In this document: in pieces, positions 33,185 through 43,821 of the stretch
How positions within the stretch are numbered: the stretch's first letter is position 1
Layout of the letters: each line of letters starts with the position of its first letter
From: Dryocosmus kuriphilus
Taxonomy: Eukaryota > Arthropoda > Insecta > Hymenoptera > Cynipidae
Assembly: GCA_038277395.1 (NCBI GenBank)
Contig: CM076195.1
Span: 25,804,376 to 25,868,375 of the forward strand
DNA: 64,000 nucleotides
Direction of reading: 5' to 3'
Program-made: the position numbers and the translations under genes
The notes under the pieces: generated by a model
Told to the model about the DNA's origin: nothing
The model's database searches: none
What the model saw: only the letters and a program-made list of their open reading frames with translations

Positions 33185-35119
33185 TACGCTCACGGTCAAC
33201 ACCCTCCAAATCTAAGTCCCGAATTCCGCTTGTCGCAAAAGTAAGTAGTTCCGATGCGCTTTAATTCCGCTCATTAGCTCCTCAGTTCCTCCTTCTAAGA
33301 ATTAAACACAAGATTGTGATCGTTTTTAAAATGTAAATATTGCTGAATGAAATAATATCATTTCAAATAATGTTACATTCATGCTTAAATTATTTTCAAT
33401 TCACAAATCATACTAAAAACAACAAAGATTAATTGATTTTCAATGAAGATTCTAAAATTAGAGGGAAAATGAAATAAATAAAATTCCCTATTACTTAAAA
33501 ATGGTTGTTCAGATTTATTCAAAAATCATTTTACGTTATAATTATTTTACAGTACTAACCAATAATTTTACAATAATTTTGAAAATTTTTTGCACGTGTA
33601 ACCAAGTAGTTTTATTGACATTGCAACACAGTTATATACAAATTTCGAAGTTTCAAACTGTGAATCAACCTCCTTAAAAGTGTAAAATCAAAAGTGTATG
33701 AAAGAAAGTACATCATGCCTATATACAGCAAACCGAGCATAAAAAACAAAATAATTTTATTTTTAGAAAAATTCGGGGAAAAGGTGATCTTATTTTAAGT
33801 CTATATATGTTTCCACATTTTGTTTATCTTCGTAATATTCATTACTTGATTTATATAGCGATAAATATAAATATACCGGAAATATTACCATGTTTCTGAA
33901 TTCTTTGAATGATGTTAAATTCTTTTTACAGGGTGTCTGCTCAAATTCTCAAAAAAAGTTCCCTGACTTTTTCAGGTTTATTCCTGGTACCTCTAGATTT
34001 TTCCAGGTATCAGTTTTTTAATACGGAGCCACTCAAGGCCAATTCAAATTCAATTCAAAATTATTATACTCTAAACCATTTAATTTTTTACATTATATGT
34101 CTGAATGGTTTTATTTCCAGATTATAAAAATGCTCTCAGATTGTAATTCTTAAGTTTTGATTTTTAATTATTCAAATAAGAAAAGATTAGCTGTTATGAT
34201 TAAATTTGAAATTTTGCAATTTATAAACATTATCAAACGAAATTTTCCCAAAGAGCAAAAAATTTTGCTTCATCTTTATTTATACTTTTTATCTGAATGA
34301 AACAGTTTTATTGCATGTTTATACATTAGAATGAAAGTTTGAAGTTTAAATAACAATATAAACTGATACAAAGCGCTGTTTCTTTATTATTTATAAATAT
34401 TTGAGGGATTTTTATTTGACCTTATGTTTTCCAACAGTAGAAAATCGACACTAGATACTCCAAAAATTTAGCGTTCACAGTTGGATGCACTACTAAACCG
34501 AAAAATAGTTTAAATTTACAGTAATTAAAAATCCAAAAATTTTATTTGTTTTAAGGAGTCATTCGGAAAAGATATAATTTTTAGGACTAAAGTATCAAAA
34601 AATTTCGTGCTTTTCTTTCAGCAAAAGTTAGAAAATGGTACCAATCTCGCATGTAATATCAGAGATGAGAAGGTCAAAAATTTAAGCGGTTACATACGAT
34701 TTTTTCGTAAAAAAAAAAGTGAACTATTATTTGTTCAATAAATTGATCGCCGCTAAGGTGTTGTCACTTGCTCAAAAATATCAAATTAAACGCTACAATA
34801 ACGGAAAATTTTGTAATGCTGCAGCTACTTCCAAGTGATTTTATAATAATATAATTGTCAATCTTTAAGAAAATTGAAGCACAGTCGTGTTGCATATCAA
34901 GTTAACCAATAACAGATATATGAGTCTAATATGTTATAATATTACCACTTTAATTTGTTCACTAAAAAAATTATATGCTTATCTAATTAGTCCAGTATAG
35001 CAAAGTAAGGGGAGTGGCCCACTAATCAGTAGATCATTGTATTCTAACCGTGAGCGTAATTTAGGAAGAAAATGGGGGAGGCCCAAAAGCTTGAAAGTAA
35101 AATCTTGTCCGTGAGCGAA
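33185..35119. mobile_element. 1.9-kb TIR element with 8-bp target duplication in LINE ORF1
   Basis: The ends TACGCTCACGGTCAA (left) and TTGTCCGTGAGCGAA (right) are inverted repeats, directly flanked on both sides by ACTCGAAT (33177-33184 and 35120-35127). A second copy of the CCGTGAGCGTAA motif lies just inside the right end, near 35048. The element separates two ORF1 segments of the LINE. The interior is AT-rich with no transposase. An 8-bp duplication is compatible with hAT, P or MULE families; the termini do not let me choose. A CAGGGTGTCTGCTCAAA-like piece near 33930 may be a further nested fragment. Confidence 0.8.
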
Positions 35120-36036
35120 ACTCGAATGCACCGTCGCATCTATCTTGTTTAACACTTCTCCCACTCCTTCTATCAATTCTTTCCCCTCTAATTTTAAACT
35201 CTTTATCACTGTATTTATGCTTTGTACCGGTCTCTCCTTCCTTTCTATTCTTCTTTCTATTTTTCTCAACCTTTCTGTATTCTCATTCACAATTCCCTCC
35301 TCCTCACAGCACCCGATTTAAGCGTTCTATTTTCTCTATCCTACATTTCAACCCTTTTACCTTTTTATTGGGCTTTTCGTCCTTTTATAGTCTTTGTTCT
35401 AAACCCTGTATCATTTTATCCAAATTTACCCTGACCTCCTCATCTCTTTTCTAAATTCTGCCATTTTCCTCCGAATTTTTTGCTTTATTTCCTCTCCTCT
35501 TTCCTCTGGCGTTTTTTCCTTCATCTCCATTACGTCTATCATCATTTGGCGCATTTCCTTGAACTTTTCATTTTCTATCGAACTTCCATCTTTAACTCTG
35601 TCCTCTTCTTTCCCCTTATCTTTTTCCTTATTCGTTACGCAATTGCCACCTACATCAATCTCAATCCTAAAAAATATCACTCACCTCTTCATTTTTTCCA
35701 TCTCCAACAACCAATCTTTCACTCGCAAAACCCCCTTACACACTTTTACAATAAACTTATCTTAAATTTCACTGCAATTATACAAAAGTGTGCATCACAC
35801 AATCACCGCCATGTTACACTTTCATTCCCGAAACGGAAGTCCCAAGTCCCAACCATTTTACCTACTTAACAAATAAATTATATGGCCTGATGAGAAATAA
35901 CTGTGAAAAGCTAAGAAAAACAGTAGATGCAATGTAAATTGGCATTGCGAGTGTAATATTGAAGATTATTGCAAAGATTGGTAAGTGCATACTCAGTAAC
36001 AAGAAAAAAGTATAAAGAAAAATAAATTTTACAATT

Positions 36037-36855
36037 GGGGCATTCTCCGTGAAATCAGCCACCCCCCCCCCCCCCCCCCCTCACACTTCAATTTTTGAGA
36101 TAAATGGACCCTATAGGGATCAAAATTTTCGTTGAAGCTTCTAGTTTTTAGCGCCGTATGGTACTTTTTATTTTTCAAAATGGCGGACCAACAATGGCCG
36201 CCCACAAGAAGAAAACTGCGAAATTTAATTGCTTATTTTTTATCTGATTCTTATAAAAAATTAATTTTCACCCTTGCTATTCACTTTTCAGGTATTTTTG
36301 AGGTCGCTGATTATGAATTCTGTATTAGTTTAAAAAAATTTCAAGATGGCGAATCCAATATGGCCGCTGAAAACTGTAAAAGTCATTTTCTGTCATAAAA
36401 GTACGAGTTAGGTATGCAGTAAAGGGTTTTCGTGGTCGCTGATTACAAATTTTGTATTAGTTTTTAAAAATATCAAGATGGTGAGTTCAAAATGGCCGCT
36501 GAATAGTGTAAAAAATAATTTTATTTCATAAAAATAAGAGTTTGATATGCAATAAAGGGTTTTCGGGGTCACTGATTACGAATTTTCGATTAGTTTTTAA
36601 TAATCCCAAGATGGCGAATCCAAGGTGGACGCTGTAAAGTGTAAAAATTATTTTACATCATAAAAATAAGAGTTGCGTATGCAACAGAGTGTTTTCGGAG
36701 TTGCTGATTTTTGATTTAAAATGCCATACATTTTGTAGTGCAAAAAAAAATTTTAAGAAGATATAGCATTGACTTATGTGTCTATGTGCCGTCGGCATTA
36801 GCATTACCCAATGTGCACCACGAGGAGGTTGCGCGATCAGTCTTGCACATCACTT
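36037..36855 (+). repeat. Left TIR with internal 130-bp tandem repeats
   Basis: After the terminal GGGGCATTCTCC and a 20-bp C run there are about three tandem units of roughly 130 bp. Each contains a CAAGATGGCGAATCCAA-like word, a GGCCGCTGAA word, and GGGTTTTCGGGGTCGCTGAT. The right arm (39270-39945) has one unit fewer. Confidence 0.8.
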
Positions 36856-36906
36856 GGCCCTGAAAAGGGCCGATTTATATATTTGCAGTTTATTATCTGA
36901 TTATTT

Positions 36907-38826
36907 TTACTTGTCTTCGTACATTGACCATTTTATTCCATAGTTTTCCTTTGAATACCTTCTCATGTATACATTTTTCCTGCAATCAACGGTAAATCCA
37001 TGATGCTTAGAAATTTCTGGTACAGCATGGGCATTTTCAAATCTTCTGTTTAATTTTCTTCTTATTTTATCGTGGTATTTCTTATCAAAGTAAAACACAT
37101 CGATCTTTTTGAAATGTTTTTTACCCCACTTAAAAAGTGCTTCAGATGTTAGTATCGAATCATTTGGCTTTGCAGTAAGACTTGCTCTGTAAGCTTCTCT
37201 TTTAAAATTTGCACCAAGACCATCGTACGCACTCTTACCATGAGCGGTTGTAAAATAATGCCACTCAGCTTCAATATTGAAATCTTCCTTATGAAAAACT
37301 AAATTTGCAATCTGGAATCTATTTTTGAAGTGTTGCTTAGCTCCATCAGTCACATAAATAATTTTTTTTAGATTTTTCACATTTTGCTGTATTTCTGGTA
37401 TTAGCAATCTTTGAACACTGTACACAGCAGCAGTATCATGTTTCAAACTATTTGATAAAAAAACATTACTTCTATGTTTCAACTCACCGCATTCTTTATA
37501 ATAATAAATGACAGGAAAAACTATGCACTGATCATTATTAAAATGAAATGCTTGCGCAGCATCTTGACAAACATAACAGTAGTTTTCTGCAAAATCAAAC
37601 GTAACTAAAACTTCACCATCATTAAGATTCTGTTTCTTTTCTTTAACAAAAAGTGATTGCTGTTTTGATATGAATGAATGGGGTTTCAGTATTTTCAATT
37701 TACTATCAAGCTCTGTTAAAAAGTCATCTAATGTTACTACATTTGTTAAAAGCGTTGACCGATCAGTTCCGGACCACGTAGAAAAATTTACATGTGAAAT
37801 ACAAGCATCATCTAATAACTTTCGTATATGTTCTAAAATTTTTGTTGTACCGGGACATTTATCACATTCATCTAAATAGCATTCATGAGTTGGGTTTTGA
37901 CAAGTAATTTTTTTTAAACAAGCCTTATAATCAGCTAGCGGTTGACTAATATTTTTAGTTAGGTTTTTTATATCTATTGCATCTAACATAAGTTTTACAT
38001 TTTGGTGTATTGTACATACACATACTGAGTGCGTGCCAGAAGCTCCAGGAAGTATGCAATATTTTGGTCTGAGCTTAGCAAAAGTACTGAAACCTATTTC
38101 ACAATCAGGATGTGACTGTTTAAACAAACTGTACAAGTTTGATAAATTTAATAATAATAAACGTTTTTGCTGATGTACACGTTTACCATCAACATTTACT
38201 GAAACAAAGTCTTTTGTACTAGATGTAAGTCTTCCATTCATATCACTAGTATAGAAATCCAATACTAGGTCTACAGTTTCTTGTGCTAAAAAATTTCCTT
38301 TTTTAATTGTTGTATCAGCTAAAACACCATGTTCTGACCTAAATTGTTTGGCTTTGGCAGCCAAATAACGCGTTGCACCAAACTCTTTAGCCAATTTTCT
38401 AGTAGACCATGCTGATGGAGCTATTGTGAGAATTTGAAGCCTTAAAGGATCTGTCTTATCTAAGCTTGCAAATTTTTCTTTTAATCCATCAAGCATCTCT
38501 TCCAATTCAATTTCTCTCTGTGATCGTTCTGAAATATTTTCTTCAGAAAATTTATCTGCACTGTCATCTAGAGACGTTAAAGAATCGTCCGTGCACTCCA
38601 TACGAGTTATAGAATTGTTTGATTCGTCCAAAAACATATCATTGTTATCAGATTCATTATTGAATTTTTTTACACATTTAGAGCAAACCTTAATGTTTTC
38701 AGATAACTGAGAAAACTCTTGTAACGTAGCTTTTGGTATTAACCTCAGAGACTTACCAATGTGCCCTTTCTCGTTGGGTCTTTTGAATGGATTGTCGCAT
38801 CTATCTGTATGAACTTTTTTTGACAT
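36907..38826 (-). CDS. DDD-type transposase (Sola-like)
   Basis: A 639-residue uninterrupted protein, predicted to cut and join the ends of the surrounding element. The ATG at 38824-38826 is preceded by AAA (ACATTTTAAC on the plus strand). Visible parts: an N-terminal CSKC pair (residues 48-51); a linker rich in acidic residues; a CVCTIHQN motif near 269-276; a further Cys group C309/C316/C321/C324, likely zinc-binding; and KPHSFISKQQ near 381. Candidate catalytic acids are Asp411 in FDFAENY, Asp494 in TDGAKQHFKN and Asp535 in YDGLGANFKR. A conserved HKEDFNIEAEWHYF lies between the last two. The stop lies about 50 bp inside the left TIR. No introns are needed. It is the only full-length transposase in the window without a lesion. 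Confidence 0.85.
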   Translation of the reverse strand: MSKKVHTDRCDNPFKRPNEKGHIGKSLRLIPKATLQEFSQLSENIKVCSKCVKKFNNESDNNDMFLDESNNSITRMECTDDSLTSLDDSADKFSEENISERSQREIELEEMLDGLKEKFASLDKTDPLRLQILTIAPSAWSTRKLAKEFGATRYLAAKAKQFRSEHGVLADTTIKKGNFLAQETVDLVLDFYTSDMNGRLTSSTKDFVSVNVDGKRVHQQKRLLLLNLSNLYSLFKQSHPDCEIGFSTFAKLRPKYCILPGASGTHSVCVCTIHQNVKLMLDAIDIKNLTKNISQPLADYKACLKKITCQNPTHECYLDECDKCPGTTKILEHIRKLLDDACISHVNFSTWSGTDRSTLLTNVVTLDDFLTELDSKLKILKPHSFISKQQSLFVKEKKQNLNDGEVLVTFDFAENYCYVCQDAAQAFHFNNDQCIVFPVIYYYKECGELKHRSNVFLSNSLKHDTAAVYSVQRLLIPEIQQNVKNLKKIIYVTDGAKQHFKNRFQIANLVFHKEDFNIEAEWHYFTTAHGKSAYDGLGANFKREAYRASLTAKPNDSILTSEALFKWGKKHFKKIDVFYFDKKYHDKIRRKLNRRFENAHAVPEISKHHGFTVDCRKNVYMRRYSKENYGIKWSMYEDK

Positions 38827-38920
38827 TTTAACTAAAAGGCGATTTTTTAAAGTAATTAAAAAGTCAAAGTTAATCTCTATAGAAAGCTTGCGAACTTTTG
38901 CTGAATTATAATTATATGTG

Positions 38921-39145
38921 CGTGAGCGTCTTACGATTCACAGCTACATGGAATTCAGAAACAAATGACAACGTGCGTGATCGTCTTATGTTTCATAACT
39001 GAATGAAATTCAGAAACAAATGAAAATGTGAGTGAGCGTCTTATGTTTTAGAACTGCATGAAATTCAGAAACAAATGAAAATGTGAGTGAGCGTATTATG
39101 TTTTAGAACTGCATGAAATTCAGAAACAAATGTAAATGTGCGCAT
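38921..39145 (-). repeat. 55-bp tandem array upstream of the transposase
   Basis: Four near-identical units, each with GTGAGTGAGCGTCTTATG and GAAATTCAGAAACAAATG (plus-strand reading). The array lies about 100 bp upstream of the transposase start codon, between it and the right TIR. That position fits transposase-binding or promoter elements; this role is inferred. Confidence 0.8.
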
Positions 39146-39269
39146 TATATTACAATCTCAACCAATTTGACTGAGGCCGGATATTAATATAAAGTGTGCG
39201 AGGTCTTTTGAACTAATTAAAAAAATATATTTGAATTAATTACAGCAGTTCATAAACAGACAGTTTAAA

Positions 39270-39945
39270 GTGGTATGCAAGACCAATCGCGAAACCTCCT
39301 CGTGGTGCACATTGGGTAATGATAATGCCGACAGCACATAAACACATAAATCAATGCTACATCTTCTTGTTATTATTAAATGTAGCACTACAAAATGTAT
39401 GGCATCTTGAATCAGAAATCAGCGACCCCGAAAACCCTTTATTGCATATCAAACTCTTATTTTTATGAAATAAAATGATTTTTTACACTTTTCAGCGGCC
39501 ATTTTGAACTCACCATCTTGATATTTTTAAAAACTAATACAAAATTTGTAATCAGCGACCACGAAAACCCTTTACTGCATACCCAACTCGTACTTTTATG
39601 ACAGAAAATGACTTTTACAGTTTTCAGCGGCAATATTGGATTCGCCATCTTGAAATTTTTTTAAACTAATACAGAATTCATAATCAGCGACCTCAAAAAT
39701 ACCTGAAAAGTGAATAGCAAGGGTGAAAATTAATTTTTTATAAGAATCAGATAAAAAATAAGCAATTCAATTTCGCAGTTTTCTTCTTGTGGCGGCCATT
39801 GTTGGTCCACCATTTTGAAAAACAAAAAGTACCATACGGCGCTAAAAACTAGAAGCTTCAACGAAAATTTTGATCCCTATAGGGTCCATTTATCTCAAAA
39901 ATTGAAGTGTGAGGGGGGGGGGGCTGATTTCACGGAGAATGCCCC
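39270..39945 (-). repeat. Right TIR of the Sola-like element
   Basis: Reverse complement of the left arm, ending GGAGAATGCCCC before AATT. It has two of the 130-bp units and an 11-bp G run in place of the 20-bp C run of the left arm. Confidence 0.85.
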
Positions 39946-40164
39946 AATTATATAATTGTATTTATTTTTTTTTATTTTTTTTATTTGACTCCGATAATTT
40001 TTACAATCCATTCTTTGGAATAATAAGTAAATCAGATGGCTTTAATTAACATGGTTTGCAGAACCGCCCAATGCTGGTCCTGCTTAATGATTACGTATAC
40101 AAAGATTAAGTTTTCACAAGATAATACAAGAGTTGGAGATAATTACGAGTAGATTTACTCGAAT

Positions 40165-42474
40165 CTACTTGACAGATCCAAACGCTTGAATCTTTTGAGT
40201 TTTTATCCGACCTCTGTTATTTAACAAATTTACAGCTAAGGAGTTTGGATGTTTTTTTAATCTCTCTTGATATTTTACACTGAATGTTTTTATTTCTTCT
40301 TCCACTGATTTGATTTTTAGATCGCGGTGAATCACTTCATTCGGCATATACAGGGAGCTTGCACAATGATTCTCAAAGTTTTAGATTGAAACCGTTGAAT
40401 AATTTGGATGTTTGAGTTGCTGGCTGATCCCCAAAGCTGTATGCCATACGACCAGATGGGTTTTAAAATGCACTTATACAAGAGCAGTTTACTCTCGAGG
40501 GATAGTTGAAAATTCCTACCCAGAAGCCAGTAAAGCTTACTGAATTTGAGTCCAAGTTGTTTCCGCTTAGTCCAGATGTGTTTTTGCCATGTGAGGCTCC
40601 TGTCAAGATGTAGTCCGAGGTATTTCGCTTCTTCCGACTGGGACAATGTTTGATTAATTAGCGAACCTGGGGGACAATCACCCTTGCGCATTGTGAAGGT
40701 AACGTGAGTAGACTTCGATTCGTTTGCTTTAATCCTCCACTTTTTGAACCATCCTTCGATTCGGTGTAAGTGAAATTGTAATTTTATCGAAGCCACTGCT
40801 GGGTCGGAACTGGATACCAATACAGCTGTGTCGTCAGCGAATGTGGCAGTTTCAATTTCTCTTACTGTTAGCAAGTCCGCAGTATAAAGAAGGTATAAGG
40901 TCGGACCGAGTACACTTCCTTGAGGAACTCCAGCAGAAATTGAATGAAGTGATGTATGTCCTTGTTGAAATTTAACTTGAAAGTATCGTTCTGTCAAATA
41001 AGACTTTAAAACTAAGAAGAAGTTGTGTGGGAGTTTGTGTTTAATTTTATAGAGCAATCCATCGTGCCAAAATTTATCCAAAGCTTGATTGATATCTAGG
41101 AATGCTGTTGAACAGTACTTCTTCTCCTCTAAGTCCTGGTTAATTTCTTCGACCATTCGATCAACCTGTTCAATGGTAGCATATTGTTTTCGGAAGCCAA
41201 ATTGGTGATTGGGAATTAATTTTTCTTCTGCGATTATGTTACGTAATCTTGAAAGTAACAGTTTTTAAAAGACTTTTGAAAGTGCTGGTAAGAGGCTGAT
41301 TAGTCTGTAAGAAGTAACTTCATCTGTTGGCTTCCCTGGTTTTGGGATTAAGATTATTTGTGCTACTTTCCATAGGCATGGAAAATATCCTAGACGCAGA
41401 ATAGCATTATATATATATATAGGTTATAAGTCTCATGGCGCAAGACGGAAGATTTTTAAGAATCGTCCCTGTGATGAGATCAGAACCTGGTGCTTTTCTG
41501 TTTCTGAAGTTTTTATGAACTGTATTCCAAACTTTTCTAGCTTGAAAGGGTTTTATTGGGAAAGACATTTGGTATGGAGCATCTAGCTGTTCATACACTT
41601 CCCTTTCTTCCTCCTTTGTGATTTCTGCAGGCTAGGGTTTAAAAACACTTTCAAGATGATTTGAAAATAGTTCAGCTCTGTACCATCTTTGTTTATGATG
41701 GGAGAGATAGGTTGCTTAGGTTGTTTCATTCGATACCTGCATTAGATTTTAGAGGAATTTCTGTGGATAATTTACTGTCTAAGATTCCCCTGAACGTATT
41801 CCAGTCAGTCCTTTTGTTGATCAGAGTGGTACGTTTATCGTTCATAACTATTTGAGAGCTGAGGGAGACTAAGACGGGAGTATGATCAGAGGAAAAGTCG
41901 ATTGATTCTATTTCCTTGTTGCTTTTAGCAAAAGTCGATTCATCTGGAGTTTTTCTAGTTCCTCTGGTTGGCCAGTGGAGAGATTCCGCAGATTGTTAAT
42001 TTCCATTGCTTTTAGAAGTTCTCTTCCTCCGTGGCCCCCATTGATGATTTTTGGCGTCATAATCACCACCAGCAATGAAACGAGTGCCAAGTGTATTAAA
42101 AAATTCCACGAATTGCTCTTTTTTCACGGTGTCGTGGGTGGACTGTAAATTGCTGAGAAAGTAATTGGTCCTCTCCAATTTAGAACAACTACTGTTGTTG
42201 CTTGTATATGCTCTTTATCAAATTTGGTCAATTCATAATGTTTTATTGAGATTTTAATTATTATTGCAGTCCCTCCATGGGCAGAGTCACCAGGATGTTT
42301 TGTATCGTATACTGAAAATCTGGGAATTTTCAGATAAGATTTTTTTGTAAAGTGTGTCTCGGAGATAAGAACAATGTCCAAATTCTGTCTGTATATGAAA
42401 GTTTTCAACTCTTGACCACGATTAGCCAAGCCATTTGCATTCCAAACGGCAATCTTAAGCCTTTTTGGAGTCAT
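40165..42474 (-). pseudogene. Jockey LINE ORF2 (endonuclease and reverse transcriptase)
   Basis: The endonuclease starts MTPKRLKIAVWNANGLANRG and continues with ISETHFTK, GGTAIIIK and IYSPPTTP, then FIAGGDYDAKNHQWG after a shift. A linker has FRNRKAPGSDLITG, the usual start of the LINE reverse transcriptase. After a stop near 41270 come HQFGFRKQYATIEQV, STAFLDINQALDKFWHDGLL, ISAGVPQGSVLGPTLY and the catalytic FADDTAVL. They are followed by KYLGLHLDRSLTWQKHI and the C-terminal WGSASNSNIQIIQRFQ. The domain order is complete. At least four shifts or stops, plus the TA tract, disable it. FDINQALD has replaced the more usual FDVxKAFD, so the first palm motif is altered. Confidence 0.85.
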
Positions 42475-42699
42475 TTCATTTTTGTAACGAGAGTAGTTAA
42501 TAGATTTAACATTGTATCCATCCTTTCCAAGAGCTTGATCATCATTTCTTTAAGTTTATTATTATTCTGAAACAATGTTTGATTTGTTATTGGATTTTCA
42601 GATTCATGCTGTGGATTTATATTATTTCTTATCATCTGAGAATAGAATATAGTACGATTTATTCCTGTGGGTTGACGTTGGACACGCTGGTGCTGATAA

Positions 42700-43636
42700 T
42701 TATCTGGTTGAGAAAAAACCTCTCCGTTCTAGTCGTGATCTTAGAGGAGGGGATTTTCTTTTCTGGGTTTCTTTGAAGACCGAGCATCCTTTGTAATTTG
42801 CTGGACGATTTTTCATATATAGAAGGCATTTGGGATCACTCTGTTCTTTTATTGCAGTTATACCTTTGTCCTTATCGCAAGTGCTGGTCCAGTGGTTTCT
42901 TGCACATTTGATACATCGCGGTTGACGTGTGCAGTATTTTTTTGTATGTCCGTACCTTTGACACCTTGCACATTGAGGTATTTCTCTCTTCGAACGTGGA
43001 GGTTTGATTTGCACTTTTGTATATTGAAAATATTTGATATCATAAATTTCTTTGTTATTATTACTTTGTTGCAGATCAACAAAAAACATTGGCAAAGGTG
43101 GTACGACTTTTATTATTGTAAATATTCAGTACTTTATGGCCTTTTTCTTCTAATTCCTTTTTCAGTTCTTCTTGATCTGTTGTGTGGTGTATATTTGTTA
43201 TCACAACTCTGAAACTTCTCTCCTGTTTGAGTTGGTAGGTATGGAAGGCAGTGTTTTTATCACCGAGGCTTTTTATTATCCTTGAATAATCTTCGCTCGT
43301 GTTTGCATTAATTTTTATTTGTGATTTTCCAATCAGTTTAAAGTTGAACCCATCTTTAGTAACTTTGTTGATGGTATCCATTAATGGTTTTATTTCCAAC
43401 ACATCTGGAATAAAAATAGGTGGAGGTTTGACTACCGTTGAACATATTTCCATGTTGTTGACCTCATCCGTTACATTTTCCTCGGTTTCAGTTTCAACTT
43501 GCTGTGCTTGAAATCTGTTAGCTTGGTTTATTTGCAGGAAACCTGTCAGGGTTTTCTGCTGGGTATACCTGATCTGGTCACCAGGACTATTTCTCTTCTT
43601 TTTCCTTGTGTTTGGGTTTATCCATTTTCTAGACAT
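42700..43636 (-). pseudogene. Jockey LINE ORF1 (gag-like, nucleic-acid binding)
   Basis: This would encode the chaperone-like ORF1 protein that coats the element RNA. The first segment starts MSRKWINPNTRKKKRNSPGD and carries a PLMDTINK...FKLIGKSQIKI domain. It is followed by RVVITNIHHTTDQEELKKEL, an RNA-recognition-like region found in jockey-clade gag proteins. A frameshift near 43080 leads into the second segment with two CCHC-type zinc knuckles, CARCQRYGHTKKYC and CIKCARNHWTSTC. The reading ends around 42700. One frameshift is visible, and the reading is otherwise good. Confidence 0.8.
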
Positions 43637-43770
43637 GTCATCTTATTTTGGTATTTGTTGAGAAAAAACTCCGGTTCATCGATCCCTGACGGGAGCATTT
43701 CGTTTGCTGCTGGAAGAGTGCACTTTACCGACAACAAGTTCAGAAACTTAGACTAGAGGCCGTCGTTGCT

Positions 43771-43821
<51 letters not shown>
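43771..43821 (+). repeat. 51-bp poly-G run at the LINE 5' end
   Basis: An uninterrupted G run directly upstream of the jockey 5' leader. Read from the LINE it is poly-C just before its first base. It could be an assembly or untemplated-addition artefact. Confidence 0.9.

Larger units (their letters stand above)
28230..35860 (-). pseudogene. LINE with endonuclease and reverse transcriptase, dissected by insertions
   Basis: Read downward on the minus strand, ORF1 lies first. It has a coiled-coil-like part with KEMRQMMIDV and RKEMRRS (35426-35680), then KIERRIERKERPVQS and EGKELIEGVGEVLNKIDATV (35120-35290). After an insertion it continues with HAKVEAEVVRSIGKEGGRRG and IEDDLTWK (32996-33177). 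ORF2 then has an exonuclease-endonuclease-phosphatase-type endonuclease (ETWLDERGWDRVKGRL; MIGGNFNARTGE; WFILNGNSERD; 32125-32676). After another insertion it has DDEVRQYINSDH (30700-30776), and then a reverse transcriptase with MFNILIADLGEEMR, LAYADDAVML and FNTDKTKVTRFRKG (29735-30034). A decayed C-terminus with an EETWEHVW-like region extends to about 28850. The plus-strand Ser/Phe/Pro-rich frames here are all shadows. Multiple stops and shifts show it is inactive. Confidence 0.8.
36037..39945. mobile_element. Intact-looking long-TIR DNA transposon (Sola-like)
   Basis: Both ends read GGGGCATTCTCCGTGAAATC inward and are flanked by AATT (36033-36036 and 39946-39949), a 4-bp duplication. The arms (about 36037-36855 and 39270-39945) look about 98% identical by eye, apart from a C-run length difference and one extra internal repeat in the left arm. 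One uninterrupted 639-codon transposase gene lies between them on the minus strand. All parts needed for autonomy seem present. Placement in Sola rests on the 4-bp duplication and on recall of DDD-type transposases with DFAENY and DGA motifs; another superfamily is possible. Confidence 0.8.
39958..43770 (-). mobile_element. Jockey-type LINE, full-length but frameshifted
   Basis: It has the two-ORF order of a jockey-clade non-LTR retrotransposon on the minus strand: a 5' leader (43637-43770), ORF1 with zinc knuckles, ORF2 with endonuclease and reverse transcriptase, and an A-rich 3' end at about 39958-39985 (T-runs on the plus strand). The 3' end lies nearly against the target duplication of the Sola-like element. 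The 5' end borders a 51-bp G run. A TA microsatellite near 41408-41420 interrupts ORF2. Confidence 0.8.

Noticed and set aside
28628..33264. Many plus-strand Ser/Pro/Phe-rich frames of 60-160 codons
   Set aside because: They are the antisense of the minus-strand LINE, whose Lys/Glu/Arg-rich protein produces such shadows.
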